From positions 1,349,923 to 1,413,922 of the forward strand of contig NZ_KB893653.1 in NCBI RefSeq assembly GCF_000374145.1: a stretch of DNA of 64,000 nucleotides. The letters run 5' to 3'. Shown here one piece after another: positions 1 to 8,039 of this stretch (positions are counted from its first letter, which is position 1; each line of letters begins with the position of its first letter). The notes beneath the pieces are model-generated. The model was not told the origin of the DNA. It saw only the letters and a list, made by a program, of their open reading frames with translations, and made no database searches. A program made the translations under genes and the position numbers. The DNA comes from Neomegalonema perideroedes DSM 15528. GTDB taxonomy: Bacteria; Pseudomonadota; Alphaproteobacteria; Rhodobacterales; Rhodobacteraceae.

Positions 1-901
1 TCTCGCCCGGCGGCAGGACCACCCGCCCCGCCACGTCGCAGAGGATCAGGACAATCGCCCCGATCAGCCCCGAAGCGAGGAACATGGGCCGCGTCGTCGG
101 CCCGGCGAGCAGCCGCGCCAGATGGGGCGCCATCAGCCCCACGAAGATCAGCGGCCCCGCGACCGCCGCCGCCGCCCCCGCCAGAAGCGAGATCAGCGCC
201 AGAGCCCCCAGCCGCACCGCCCCGAGCCTCAGACCGAGGCTGCGGGCCGCCTCGTCGCCCAGAGCCATGACGTCGAAGGCCGGCGCCATGAGCAGCGCCC
301 CGATCAGCCCCGCGCCGATCAGCCCCGCCATGAGCAGGAGCGGCCGCGCCGAGGCGTCGGCGAGCGTGCCGATGGTCCAGAAGCGGAATTCGTCGAGGGC
401 CGACAGGCTGGTCAGCACGAGGGCCGTCACCGCCGAGAGCAGGAAGGCGTTCAGCGCCATCCCCGCCAGAGCCAGCCGCGCCGGGCCGGGCCCTCCCGCC
501 CGTCCTCCGCCGAGCAGCAGAACCGCCAGAGCCGCCGCCCCCGCTCCGGGAAAGGCCAGCAGAGCGGGCGAGGCGCTCCAGCCGAGGCTCGCGCCGAGGA
601 CCACCGCCAGACCCGCCCCGGCGTTGACGCCCATCAGCCCCGGCTCAGCGAGGGGATTGCGCGTCACGGCCTGCATCAGAGCCCCCGCCACGCCGAGCGC
701 CGCCCCCGCCGCCAGACCCGCCGCCAGACGCGGCAGCCGCATCTCCCGCACGACCACGTGGACCGGATTCCCCGGCTCAGGCGCGACGAACGCCGCCCAG
801 ACCTCCGCCAGCGACGTCGGGCGCGCGGCGATGGCCAGAGCCGCCAGAGCCGCCGCCGCCAGAGCCAGAACCAAAGCCGCCCAGAGCCTTCCCCCCTTCA
901 T
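1..901 (-). CDS. FecCD-family siderophore ABC transporter permease (3' end beyond window)
   Basis: Inner-membrane permease of an iron-siderophore importer. Reading leftwards from an ATG at 901, the protein starts MKGGRLWAALVLALAAA, a membrane helix, then shows the family block R-x-x-R-L-x-A-G-x-x-A-G-A-A-L-G-x-A-G, followed by MQAVTRNPLAEPGLMG. Near the window edge it keeps GPLIFVGLMAPHLARLL, the conserved loop that meets the ATPase. About 300 residues are present and the frame is still open at base 1, so only the C-terminus is lost. The ATG overlaps the stop of the binding-protein gene (ATGA), so the two are translationally coupled. A second permease and the ATPase are probably just outside. 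Recognition is by sight of family motifs. Confidence 0.9.
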   Translation of the reverse strand, partial: MKGGRLWAALVLALAAAALAALAIAARPTSLAEVWAAFVAPEPGNPVHVVVREMRLPRLAAGLAAGAALGVAGALMQAVTRNPLAEPGLMGVNAGAGLAVVLGASLGWSASPALLAFPGAGAAALAVLLLGGGRAGGPGPARLALAGMALNAFLLSAVTALVLTSLSALDEFRFWTIGTLADASARPLLLMAGLIGAGLIGALLMAPAFDVMALGDEAARSLGLRLGAVRLGALALISLLAGAAAAVAGPLIFVGLMAPHLARLLAGPTTRPMFLASGLIGAIVLILCDVAGRVVLPPGE

Positions 902-1878
902 GGCGCGATCCCCGCCGCGACCGCCGAAGGAACTTTCGTCGCCGGATCTCCGTCCGCAGCGGCCTCGATTTCGGCGGGCAGGCGCTCCAGCACGAAGGGC
1001 AGAGACAGCGGCGTGGCGTGGCCGAGGGCGCCCGCCATGATCTCGTCGGCCCAGATTTCGCGGCCTTCCCGCGCGGCGCGCATCCCCGGACGCAGCTTCA
1101 GCGCCGCCAGCGCCTCGCCGCCCGGAGTCCCCCCCACCCAGAGCAGGACATCCGCATCCAAAGGCGCCAGATCCTCAGCCGAGAGCGGCAGAAAAAACCC
1201 CTCTCCGCGATGAGCTTCGAGAGCGGGCGGCGTCTGAAATCCTAAAGAGGTCAGCAGATCCGCCCGCGCGTCGCCGGGCAGGAAGACCGCGGGCTCGCCG
1301 CCGAAGACCGAGGCCGCCACGGCGGTCATGTCCGCCCATTCCGGATGCGCCGCGCGGATCTCCCGCATCTGAGCATGGATCTCCTCGATCAGGCCGCGCG
1401 CCTTGGCTTCTCGCCCGACCGCCCGGCCTATGGTCGCCAGCTGGACCTCCCAAGGCGTGTTATAATCGCCATAAGCCGCCTCGGAGGCCACGACCGGCGC
1501 GATGCGCGAGAGCATGCGATAATCCTGCGCGCCGATCCCCGAGGAGACCGCGAGGATCAGATCCGGCTCCAGAAGCGCGATGCGCTCGAAGGAGATCTCG
1601 CCGCGCAGAACCACCGGCCGGGCCTCCCCGAGCAAAGGCGAGGCCCAGGGCCAGACCCCCGAGGCGTATGGCCCATACCAATAGCGCAGCCCGACCGGGA
1701 CCATCCCGAGCGCCAGAAGATGGTCATGCCCCACATAGCCCAGCGAAACCACCCGCTCCGGCTGAGCTTCAAGGATGGTCTCGCCGTAGAGATGGGCGAA
1801 GCTCTGAGGAAAATCCTGCGCCCCTGCAAGGCCGGGCGATACGCCGAGAGCCAGCGGAAGCGCATAGATTCTCCTCAT
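898..1878 (-). CDS. Periplasmic iron-siderophore-binding protein
   Basis: Substrate-binding protein of a FepB/FhuD-type ABC importer, 326 residues. An N-terminal signal peptide (MRRIYALPLALGVSPGLAGAQ) leads to the periplasm. Residues about 40-60 hold the usual PERVVSLGYVGHDHLLALG, the block that opens this family, and the middle has the LLEPDLILAVSSG segment. The gene lies between an ABC exporter (4-bp ATGA overlap upstream) and a FecCD permease (4-bp overlap downstream), and a TonB receptor starts the same strand run. The ligand is most likely a ferric siderophore carried in by the receptor at 3681-5822; the exact ligand cannot be read from sequence. Confidence 0.88.
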   Translation of the reverse strand: MRRIYALPLALGVSPGLAGAQDFPQSFAHLYGETILEAQPERVVSLGYVGHDHLLALGMVPVGLRYWYGPYASGVWPWASPLLGEARPVVLRGEISFERIALLEPDLILAVSSGIGAQDYRMLSRIAPVVASEAAYGDYNTPWEVQLATIGRAVGREAKARGLIEEIHAQMREIRAAHPEWADMTAVAASVFGGEPAVFLPGDARADLLTSLGFQTPPALEAHRGEGFFLPLSAEDLAPLDADVLLWVGGTPGGEALAALKLRPGMRAAREGREIWADEIMAGALGHATPLSLPFVLERLPAEIEAAADGDPATKVPSAVAAGIAP

Positions 1879-3578
1879 GCGGCGCTCAATCTTGCGTAAC
1901 GCCCGCCATTGGCCGAGAGCGTGGCGTGGTCGCCCGCCTCCACGATGCGGCCTTCCTCCATGACGATGATGCGGTCGGCGTCGCGGATGGTGGCCAGCCG
2001 ATGGGCGATCACCAGAGTCGTGCGGCCCTCCGCCAGAAGTTCGAGCGCGGCCTGAATCTCGCGTTCGGTCTCGGTGTCGAGCGCCGAGGTCGCTTCGTCG
2101 AGGATCAGGATGGGCGGGTTCTTGAGGAACACCCGCGCGATGGCCACGCGCTGCTTTTGTCCGCCCGAGAGCGTCACGCCGCGTTCGCCCACCACCGTAT
2201 CCAATCCCTCGGGCAGACGCTCGATCATCGAGGTCAGCTGCGCATGTTCGGCGGCGGCTCGGATCTCGGCCTCCGTCGCGTCGAGGCGGCCATAAGCGAT
2301 GTTCTCGCGGAGCGTCCCGCCGAAGAGGAAGACGTCTTGCGAGACCACCCCGATTTGACGGCGCAGGCTCTCCAGCGTGAAGCTCCGCAGATCATGGCCG
2401 TCCGCGAGGATCCGTCCTGAGGTCGGATCGTAAAAGCGCGGCAGCAGCGCCAGAAGCGTCGTCTTGCCCGCCCCCGAGGGCCCCACGAAAGCCAGAGTCT
2501 CGCCAGGAAGCACCTCGAAGGAGACGCCTTTCAGCACAGGCCGCTCCGGATCATAGCCGAAGCCGACGTCTTCAAAGCGCAGCGCGCCGCTGAGGGCGGG
2601 CGCAGGGCGGGCGTCGGGCGCGTCGGCGATGTCGGGCGTGATCTCCAGAAGCTCCAGATAGCGCCGGAATCCCGCTATGCCCTTGGGATAGGTCTCCAGC
2701 ACGGCGGCGATCTTCTCCAGCGGCCGGAAGAACACCCCGGAGAGCAGCAGAAAGCCGACGAATCCCCCCGCCGTCAGATCGCCCTTGAGCACATAGCCCG
2801 CGCCCGCCACCATGATCAGCACCTGCACGCCGCGCATGCCGATGTAGTTCAGCGCCTGAGAAGCCGCCATGATGCGATAGGCGTCGAGTTTGGTCTGACG
2901 ATAAAGGGCGTTATCCTGCGCGAAGCGGGCGCGCTCATGGTCTTCATTGGCGAAGGCCTGCACCACCCGGATTCCGCCGACGTTTTCTTCGAGCCGGACG
3001 TTGAAATTCGCCACCCGGCCATAGATCGCGCGCCATGTGGCGGTCATGCGCCCGCCGTAGAAGCTGACGATTCCCACCGCCACAGGCACGATCAGCGCCG
3101 TCAGAAGCGCCAGAGGCGGATGAATCCAGAGCATCAGCGCGAAGGCGCCGACGAAGGTCATGACGGCGGTGAAGAGGTCTTCGGGGCCGTGATGAGCCAC
3201 CTCGCCGATTTCTTCGAGGTCTCGGGTCACGCGCGAGACCAGATGTCCCGTGCGCTGGCGGTCGAAATAGCTCCAGGAGAGTTTCTGCACATGGTCGAAG
3301 GCGCGGCGGCGCATCTCGGTCTCGATGTTGATGCCGAGCATATGCCCCCAATAGGTCACGACGGCCATCAAACCGGCGTTGAACAGATAGACCGCCAGAA
3401 GCCCCGCCGCCGCCAGCAAGGTCAGAGTCCAGTCGCCGCGCGGCAGCAGCACGTCGATGAAGCCCTTCACCGCCAGAGGAAAGGCCAGCTCCAGCAGGCC
3501 GAAGAGCACCGCGCAGCTGAAATCCAGCCAGAACAGCGCCTTCCACGGCTGATAATAGGCGAAGAACCGTCTCAGCAT
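1875..3578 (-). CDS. ABC exporter, fused membrane and ATPase domains
   Basis: A 567-residue half-transporter of the MsbA/type-I exporter class that would work as a homodimer in the inner membrane. Residues 1-310 form the six-helix membrane domain. Residues about 330-567 form the ATPase, with Walker A GPSGAGKTT, the Q-loop VSQDVFLFGG, signature LSGGQKQR, Walker B ILILDEATSALD and the switch histidine in VIAHRLATI. It sits inside a run of siderophore-uptake genes, 102 bp after the TonB receptor and overlapping the binding-protein gene. Because no EntS-type MFS exporter is present in the window, export of the native siderophore or of its breakdown products is a reasonable inference. A lipid or peptide exporter is the alternative. 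Confidence 0.85.
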   Translation of the reverse strand: MLRRFFAYYQPWKALFWLDFSCAVLFGLLELAFPLAVKGFIDVLLPRGDWTLTLLAAAGLLAVYLFNAGLMAVVTYWGHMLGINIETEMRRRAFDHVQKLSWSYFDRQRTGHLVSRVTRDLEEIGEVAHHGPEDLFTAVMTFVGAFALMLWIHPPLALLTALIVPVAVGIVSFYGGRMTATWRAIYGRVANFNVRLEENVGGIRVVQAFANEDHERARFAQDNALYRQTKLDAYRIMAASQALNYIGMRGVQVLIMVAGAGYVLKGDLTAGGFVGFLLLSGVFFRPLEKIAAVLETYPKGIAGFRRYLELLEITPDIADAPDARPAPALSGALRFEDVGFGYDPERPVLKGVSFEVLPGETLAFVGPSGAGKTTLLALLPRFYDPTSGRILADGHDLRSFTLESLRRQIGVVSQDVFLFGGTLRENIAYGRLDATEAEIRAAAEHAQLTSMIERLPEGLDTVVGERGVTLSGGQKQRVAIARVFLKNPPILILDEATSALDTETEREIQAALELLAEGRTTLVIAHRLATIRDADRIIVMEEGRIVEAGDHATLSANGGRYARLSAA

Positions 3579-3602
3579 CTCATCTCCCCCGAAGCCCCCG
3601 AA

Positions 3603-3627
3603 GGGCCCCGTCCTGCGGACGGAGCCC
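3603..3627 (-). other. Intercistronic hairpin
   Basis: Between the receptor gene and the exporter gene, GGGCCCCGTCC and GGACGGAGCCC form an 11-bp stem (one wobble pair) around a TGC loop. No T-run follows on the transcribed strand, so it looks like an RNA-stability or attenuation hairpin rather than a full terminator. Confidence 0.5.
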
Positions 3628-3680
3628 TGTTCTGCGCGCGGGCTTCGCGCTCCCGGAGGCCAAGGTCAAGAGGCGTCTGG

Positions 3681-5822
3681 TCAAAAGCTCTTGCGCAGGC
3701 TGAGGCTGGCCGTGCGTCCGGCGCCGTAATAGCACCAGTAAGCGGTCTGGCAGCTGGCGACGTAATCCTCGTCGGTCACGTTCTCCACCGCGAGATTGGC
3801 CTCCCAATCCTCGCCGAAGCGATAGGTCGCCCCGAGATCCAGCAGAGTGCGGCCCTTGACCTTCAGGGTGTTCTCATTATCGGCCCAGCTGTCGCCGACC
3901 CAGCGGACCGCGCCGGTCAGAGTCAGGTCGGGCATGGGCTCGGGCGTCCAGCTGACCTGCAGCGAGGCGGTTTTCTCCGGGATGGAATAGGGCGTCTTGC
4001 CGATCAGGGCGGCGTTCGCGTCGTCGCGGATCTCGACGTCCATCAGCGTGAGCGCGCCGCGCAGCGCCAGACCATGGCCGAGCTTCCCTTGCGCCTCCAG
4101 CTCGATTCCGCGCGAACGGACCTCGCCGAGCTGGTTATAGGTTCCCGCGGTCACCGATTGCGTGATGTCCTCGCGCTTGAGGTCGTAGGCCGAGAGGGTC
4201 ACGAGCAGATCGTCGTTGGGGGCCCATTTCAGGCCGCCTTCGAACTGGCGTCCGGTCTCAGGCGGGAATTCGGTTCCGGTGGCGTCGGCTTTGATCTCGG
4301 GATTGAAATAGGTCGAGGCCGAGGCGTAGGCGGTCAGGCCGCCCGGAAGCTCCTTGGCCAGACCGACCCGCCAGCTGAATTCGCCGTCCGTGCGGTCATA
4401 GCCCGGCGCCGGGCCGCCCCAGGCGGCGTAATTGGTCCCCACGTCGGTCTTGACCCGGTCGTAGCGCAGGTTCCCCGTGCCGATCCAGCCGTCGCCGAAT
4501 CGGATCTGATCCTGAACATAGAAGCCGACCTGAGTCTGAGACATCTTCTGATCGATATAGGGCGAGGCGGCGGGCTGAGCCGCCCCATAGACCGGATTCG
4601 CGAAGCTCAGCGGCGTTCCCACGGCGCTGGACTGCACCTGATCCATGGCGAAATATTTCACGTCGACGCCGAGCATCAGCCGATGATTGGTCCCGGCGAC
4701 GTCAAGCTCGCGCTCCAGCCGGGCGTCGTTGAGCAGGGTCTTGGCCTCGGTGGAGTGGTCGAAGACGAGGCGCGACATGGTCCCGACGGCGTCTTGCGGC
4801 GTGGTCGAGAAGCCGGAGTAGCCATAGGCGTAGACGGAATCCTCCTCCACCTTCGACCAGGCGGCGCGGGCGGTGTTGGTGAACTCCCAATCGCCGATGG
4901 GCCGATTCCAGACCAGACGCGCGGCGATCTGATCGCGCTCATAGCGGTCATGCTTCGGCTCGCCGGTGTTGAACTCGCGGGAGATGAAGCCGAAGGGCGC
5001 GGCCACGACGGTTCCCTCATAGGGCAGCCAGGACGAACCCACATGGGTCTCGTCGATCTTCATAAGATCGAGGCCCAGCGTCAGAGAGCCGCCGCCGCTC
5101 AATTCGCGCCGCATCGACCCCGATCCCACTCCATGAAAGCCCGCGTCGAAGGCGCCGTTTCCGTCCACCCGCTCCAGCTTGCCGAGGATGCGATAATCCG
5201 TGACGTCGGAGAAACGGCCCTGATGATCGGCGGAGGCCCAGACCCGGCCATGCTCGTCGGCGCCGACCTCCAGATCGGTTCCCGGCTCTCCGGTGGGCGT
5301 CTTGCTGGCGTAATTCACGAGGCCGCCCGGATTCGACCCGCCGTACAGCGCCGAAGAGGGGCCTTTCAGCACCTCGATCCGCTCGACCATGAAGGGATCG
5401 ACGTAGAAGCCGCCGAAGCCATAGGCGAAATTCGGCAGGCCGTCCTGATAGCTGCCCGTGGCGGTGGCGGCGAAGCCGCGGATGAAGATCCAATTGGTGT
5501 CGCTGTCATAGCCGTAGGGCTGGCCCAGCACGCCCGCGCTGAAGGCCAGAGCCCCGTCGAGCTTATTCGCGTTGGCCGTCTTCAGATCCTGCGCGGAGAT
5601 CACGCTGACCGACTGCGGAATCTCGGTGACGAGCGCGGCGGTCTTGGAGCCGGTGAGCGTTTCGGGATCGGCGCTGCGGACGGGGCCTGCGGGATCGGCG
5701 CGGCCTTCGAGAGTGATTTCCTCAAGATAGATCGTCCCCGCCTCCTGCGCGAGAAGGGGCCCGGTCAGAAAAGCCTGACAGGTCAGCAGGGCGGTGGTCA
5801 TGGAGAGGCGGAAGCGGGTCAT
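3681..5822 (-). CDS. TonB-dependent siderophore receptor
   Basis: Outer-membrane ferric-siderophore receptor, 713 residues, normal length. A signal peptide (to about residue 25, ending in LLAQE) is followed by the plug domain at about 55-180 with EIPQSVSVIS, IFIRGF and VERIEVLKGPSSALYGG, typical of the TonB-siderophore subfamily. The rest is the 22-strand barrel and it ends in the terminal aromatic residue (SLRKSF) needed for outer-membrane insertion. The gene heads the run receptor-exporter-binding protein-permease. About 100 bp upstream is an iron-box-like palindrome whose 15-bp core is repeated at the enterobactin-type promoter near 54550. Its ligand may therefore be that catecholate, which is an inference. 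Confidence 0.93.
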   Translation of the reverse strand: MTRFRLSMTTALLTCQAFLTGPLLAQEAGTIYLEEITLEGRADPAGPVRSADPETLTGSKTAALVTEIPQSVSVISAQDLKTANANKLDGALAFSAGVLGQPYGYDSDTNWIFIRGFAATATGSYQDGLPNFAYGFGGFYVDPFMVERIEVLKGPSSALYGGSNPGGLVNYASKTPTGEPGTDLEVGADEHGRVWASADHQGRFSDVTDYRILGKLERVDGNGAFDAGFHGVGSGSMRRELSGGGSLTLGLDLMKIDETHVGSSWLPYEGTVVAAPFGFISREFNTGEPKHDRYERDQIAARLVWNRPIGDWEFTNTARAAWSKVEEDSVYAYGYSGFSTTPQDAVGTMSRLVFDHSTEAKTLLNDARLERELDVAGTNHRLMLGVDVKYFAMDQVQSSAVGTPLSFANPVYGAAQPAASPYIDQKMSQTQVGFYVQDQIRFGDGWIGTGNLRYDRVKTDVGTNYAAWGGPAPGYDRTDGEFSWRVGLAKELPGGLTAYASASTYFNPEIKADATGTEFPPETGRQFEGGLKWAPNDDLLVTLSAYDLKREDITQSVTAGTYNQLGEVRSRGIELEAQGKLGHGLALRGALTLMDVEIRDDANAALIGKTPYSIPEKTASLQVSWTPEPMPDLTLTGAVRWVGDSWADNENTLKVKGRTLLDLGATYRFGEDWEANLAVENVTDEDYVASCQTAYWCYYGAGRTASLSLRKSF

Positions 5823-5920
5823 CGGCGGATCCTGATGCGAAGCGTCTCAGCCCTCTGGCGAACGGGGCGGCGAACGGAATCGAGGCGGTTCGCGCCATAT
5901 GTTCGCCTGAGGCGGTGAAA

Positions 5921-5940
5921 ATCTTGACGGATTCTGTCGT
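5921..5940. promoter_or_regulatory. Candidate iron-responsive operator upstream of the receptor gene
   Basis: The top strand reads ATCTTGACGGATTCTGTCGT. Its reverse strand contains GACAGAATCCGTCAA, found again exactly at 54548-54562. The layout resembles the TGA-N9-TCA iron box known from RirA-type control, with the last base changed here (TCG). It lies between the 3' end of the AraC gene and the receptor start. Confidence 0.5.
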
Positions 5941-5967
5941 GAATTGTCGGATCCTACGGAAAAGAAC

Positions 5968-6852
5968 TCAGGCGCGGGTCTCGTCGCGGCGCCATGCGCC
6001 GGGAGTCCGGCCGGTCTGAGCGCGGAAGGCCCGCGTCAGATGGGCCTGATCGGCGAATCCCGTCAGCGCCGCCGCCTCCGCGAGGCTCAGGGCGGGATCG
6101 CGCAAAGCCTCCTGCGCCCGCTCGACGCGCAGCCGCAGCCGCCATTGCAGAGGCGTCTCTCCGGTGGCCTGCTTGAAGGCGTGGGCGAACCAGCTTTCAG
6201 AGAGCCCCGCCAGTTGGGCCAGTTCGGCGGTGGCCACGCGGCGATGAAGATTTTGCGCCATATGCGCCCTCAGCCGCCGCAATTGCGCCGCCGTCAACCC
6301 GCCCTGAGCCGCGGTCTCGGCGGGCGAGGCCATGAGCGCCGCGAGAATCGCCTGAACGAGGCTCTCTGGGAAAAGATCATGCTGGACGGGCTGCGCCACC
6401 TCCGCTGCGAGCAGCCGCGCCAGAGATTCGACCGGGGCGGATTCGTCCTGCATGGAGGGGCGCCGCACCGCTTCGGCCGCCGCCGCCGGGCCGAGGCTCC
6501 GGGCGAGCCGCCTTTCAAGGGCGCGGGCGTCGAAATGCAGGTCGAGATGGCTGAAGCGGCAATCCTCCGCCAGCCGCGACCAGAGCGGCATCCCCGCCGG
6601 AACGTAGATGATGCGCGCATGAGGCCCCGCGCGGTCGAATCCGTCGGGGCGGTCGGCGAAGCGCATGCTTTTGCTCACGTCGTCGAAGAAGACCACCAGA
6701 CGCGGATCCGGCGAGAGATAATAGCCGCCGCCGCCCGCGCGGCCCTCTGCGTGCCAGAGATCCGCGACGATTCCGTCGAGCGCCCGCCATTTCAGCGGCA
6801 GACGCGCGCTGACTCCGTCGATGATGGCGGTCATGCGCGGGCGAAAGGTCAT
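5968..6852 (-). CDS. AraC-family transcriptional regulator
   Basis: A 294-residue activator. The C-terminal 100 residues carry the double helix-turn-helix of the AraC family: VATAELAQLAGLSESWFAHAFKQ as first motif (written in part) and LSLAEAAALTGFADQAHLTRAF as second, ending TGRTPGAWR. The N-terminal 180 residues are a sensing domain that I cannot assign to a ligand. The start is placed at 6852, where ATG overlaps the stop of the FhuF-like gene (ATGA). The frame stays open further upstream, but that extension reads through the FhuF-like gene in another frame and is arginine-rich noise. By position it probably senses a ferric siderophore and activates the downstream receptor operon, like PchR or AlcR; this is inferred from context. 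Confidence 0.88.
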   Translation of the reverse strand: MTFRPRMTAIIDGVSARLPLKWRALDGIVADLWHAEGRAGGGGYYLSPDPRLVVFFDDVSKSMRFADRPDGFDRAGPHARIIYVPAGMPLWSRLAEDCRFSHLDLHFDARALERRLARSLGPAAAAEAVRRPSMQDESAPVESLARLLAAEVAQPVQHDLFPESLVQAILAALMASPAETAAQGGLTAAQLRRLRAHMAQNLHRRVATAELAQLAGLSESWFAHAFKQATGETPLQWRLRLRVERAQEALRDPALSLAEAAALTGFADQAHLTRAFRAQTGRTPGAWRRDETRA

Positions 6853-7619
6853 GCGGCCCTCCGGCCTTGGGCGGCGATCTTGGGACAGAGCCCGCCGCAA
6901 TCCGCCGCGCAGGCCAGCCGATAGCGCAGACAGCATGTCTTGCGGCGCCGGGTCTCCGCGGAGGGCTGGCCTCCGCCGTAATGAATGGCCCCGGCGAGAG
7001 GATTGCGCCGCCCGTCCGGCAGAAGGGGGCGTTCGAGGAAATCCCGGGCCTCTTCGACGAGGCCGGGGTCTGCGCGGCCCTCCGCCGCCATCCAGCCGAC
7101 GAGCCATTCGAGATAATGCGCGGCGTTGCCCCAGAGCACTCGCTCCGCCAGAGGCCCCGCCTGCGCGAAAGCCGCGACCGCCGGGCGCAGATGATCTTCG
7201 AGCAAGCCGTCGAGCAGTCCCCGGCCCGGCTTGGCCCAGAGTTCGGTCCCGATGCGGAAGGCGGCGGGCATGGCTTCGGCGTTCGGCGCGAAAGCGCAGG
7301 CCGTCAGAGGCGCCGAGACGGCTCGCCCGGTCAGCAGGGCGCAGGCCGCCACGGGCAGGCAGAGGCTTCCGAAGTAATATTGCGACCAGAAGGAAAGCTT
7401 GGCCGCCCGGACTTCGTCGGGCGCCAGACAGGGCGCGAAGAGGGCTTCAAAACGCGTCGGATCCAGAAGATCCGCACAGGGCGGCGTTCGCCGCGCGTCT
7501 TCGGGCGCGACGACCATCTCGCCGATCCATGCGGGCAGGTCGGCCAGAATCCGGCGCATCTCCTGTGAAGTGGCGTCGTCCTGCGTCGTCAAGGCCCAAG
7601 GCTCCATCGAGATCGCCAA
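6849..7619 (-). CDS. FhuF-like ferric-siderophore reductase, [2Fe-2S]
   Basis: A 256-residue cytosolic protein resembling FhuF, the reductase that releases iron from imported siderophores. The C-terminus has RRRKTCCLRYRLACAADCGG followed by LCP, which gives a CC-x10-C-x3-C arrangement of the four cluster cysteines. Classic FhuF has CC-x10-C-x2-C, so one residue is added in the last gap. An extra cysteine lies inside the x10 loop. The N-terminal part (residues 60-150, with KLSFWSQYYFGSLCLPVAAC) fits the family. It is the first gene of a two-gene unit with the AraC regulator (4-bp overlap). No twin alternative family was recognised. Confidence 0.75.
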   Translation of the reverse strand: MAISMEPWALTTQDDATSQEMRRILADLPAWIGEMVVAPEDARRTPPCADLLDPTRFEALFAPCLAPDEVRAAKLSFWSQYYFGSLCLPVAACALLTGRAVSAPLTACAFAPNAEAMPAAFRIGTELWAKPGRGLLDGLLEDHLRPAVAAFAQAGPLAERVLWGNAAHYLEWLVGWMAAEGRADPGLVEEARDFLERPLLPDGRRNPLAGAIHYGGGQPSAETRRRKTCCLRYRLACAADCGGLCPKIAAQGRRAA

Positions 7620-7651
7620 TCGACGCCGCTCCTCCGAGGCGACGCTTCTAA

Positions 7652-7680
7652 TTCCTACAAAAACAATCGGAAAATATCAA
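7652..7680 (-). promoter_or_regulatory. Sigma-70-like promoter candidate for the reductase/AraC unit
   Basis: On the bottom strand TTGATA (7680-7675) is followed after 17 bp by TAGGAA (7657-7652) within the only AT-rich patch here, about 35 bp before the reductase start. Confidence 0.35.
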
Positions 7681-7802
7681 CTCTTCTCGCGCCGCCCCGA
7701 AACCGCGATCCGGCGAGGCTGGAGCGGCCATGCGGATCGATCGCGCGACTGTGCAAGGCCAATGAGGTCGAGAGCCCTCGACCCCCGATCACGGAGGCTT
7801 CC

Positions 7803-7970
7803 ATGAGGAAAAACCGCATCGCGAGGCTCTCGGGCGGGCTCAAGGAGAGGGCCGGACGCAGACTTGATTATTGGGGGCGTTTCCCGTCAGATGCTCGCTT
7901 GAGGCGTGGCGGCTCCGTGAAGCTCCGCCTGACCGGAAGGTCGGCGTCGGGCGCGACGACATGGTCTTGA
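7803..7970 (+). CDS. Possible 55-residue basic peptide
   Basis: An ATG-started frame with a good ribosome site (CGGAGG, 6 bp before the ATG) encodes a short, arginine-rich peptide that begins MRKNRIARLSGGLKERAG and ends 69 bp before the RTX gene. No family is recognised. High-GC DNA yields such frames by chance, so the call rests only on the ribosome site and position. Confidence 0.2.
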   Translation: MRKNRIARLSGGLKERAGRRLDYWGRFPSDARLRRGGSVKLRLTGRSASGATTWS

Positions 7971-8039
7971 GGCCCCCCTTTTTCGCAAAGAGAAGAGGGC
8001 GATCATCCCCGGAATTCTGAAGGCGAGAGGACGACGACT

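Larger units (their letters stand above)
7620..8039. other. Intergenic region between the reductase and RTX genes
   Basis: A 420-bp stretch between divergent genes. It holds an AT-rich block near 7650-7690 with a promoter candidate for the leftward genes, a short possible reading frame at 7803-7970, and the promoter and ribosome site of the RTX gene (GAGAGGA about 10 bp before its ATG). No iron-box-like palindrome was found here. Confidence 0.5.

Noticed and set aside
2937-5918. A 993-codon frame opposite the exporter and receptor genes
   Set aside because: Antisense to two well-supported genes, no domain, composition typical of a shadow frame.
6853-7107. An N-terminal extension of the AraC gene by 85 codons
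   Set aside because: It lies inside the FhuF-like gene in another frame and is Arg/Gly-rich; the ATGA overlap at 6849-6852 gives a natural start.
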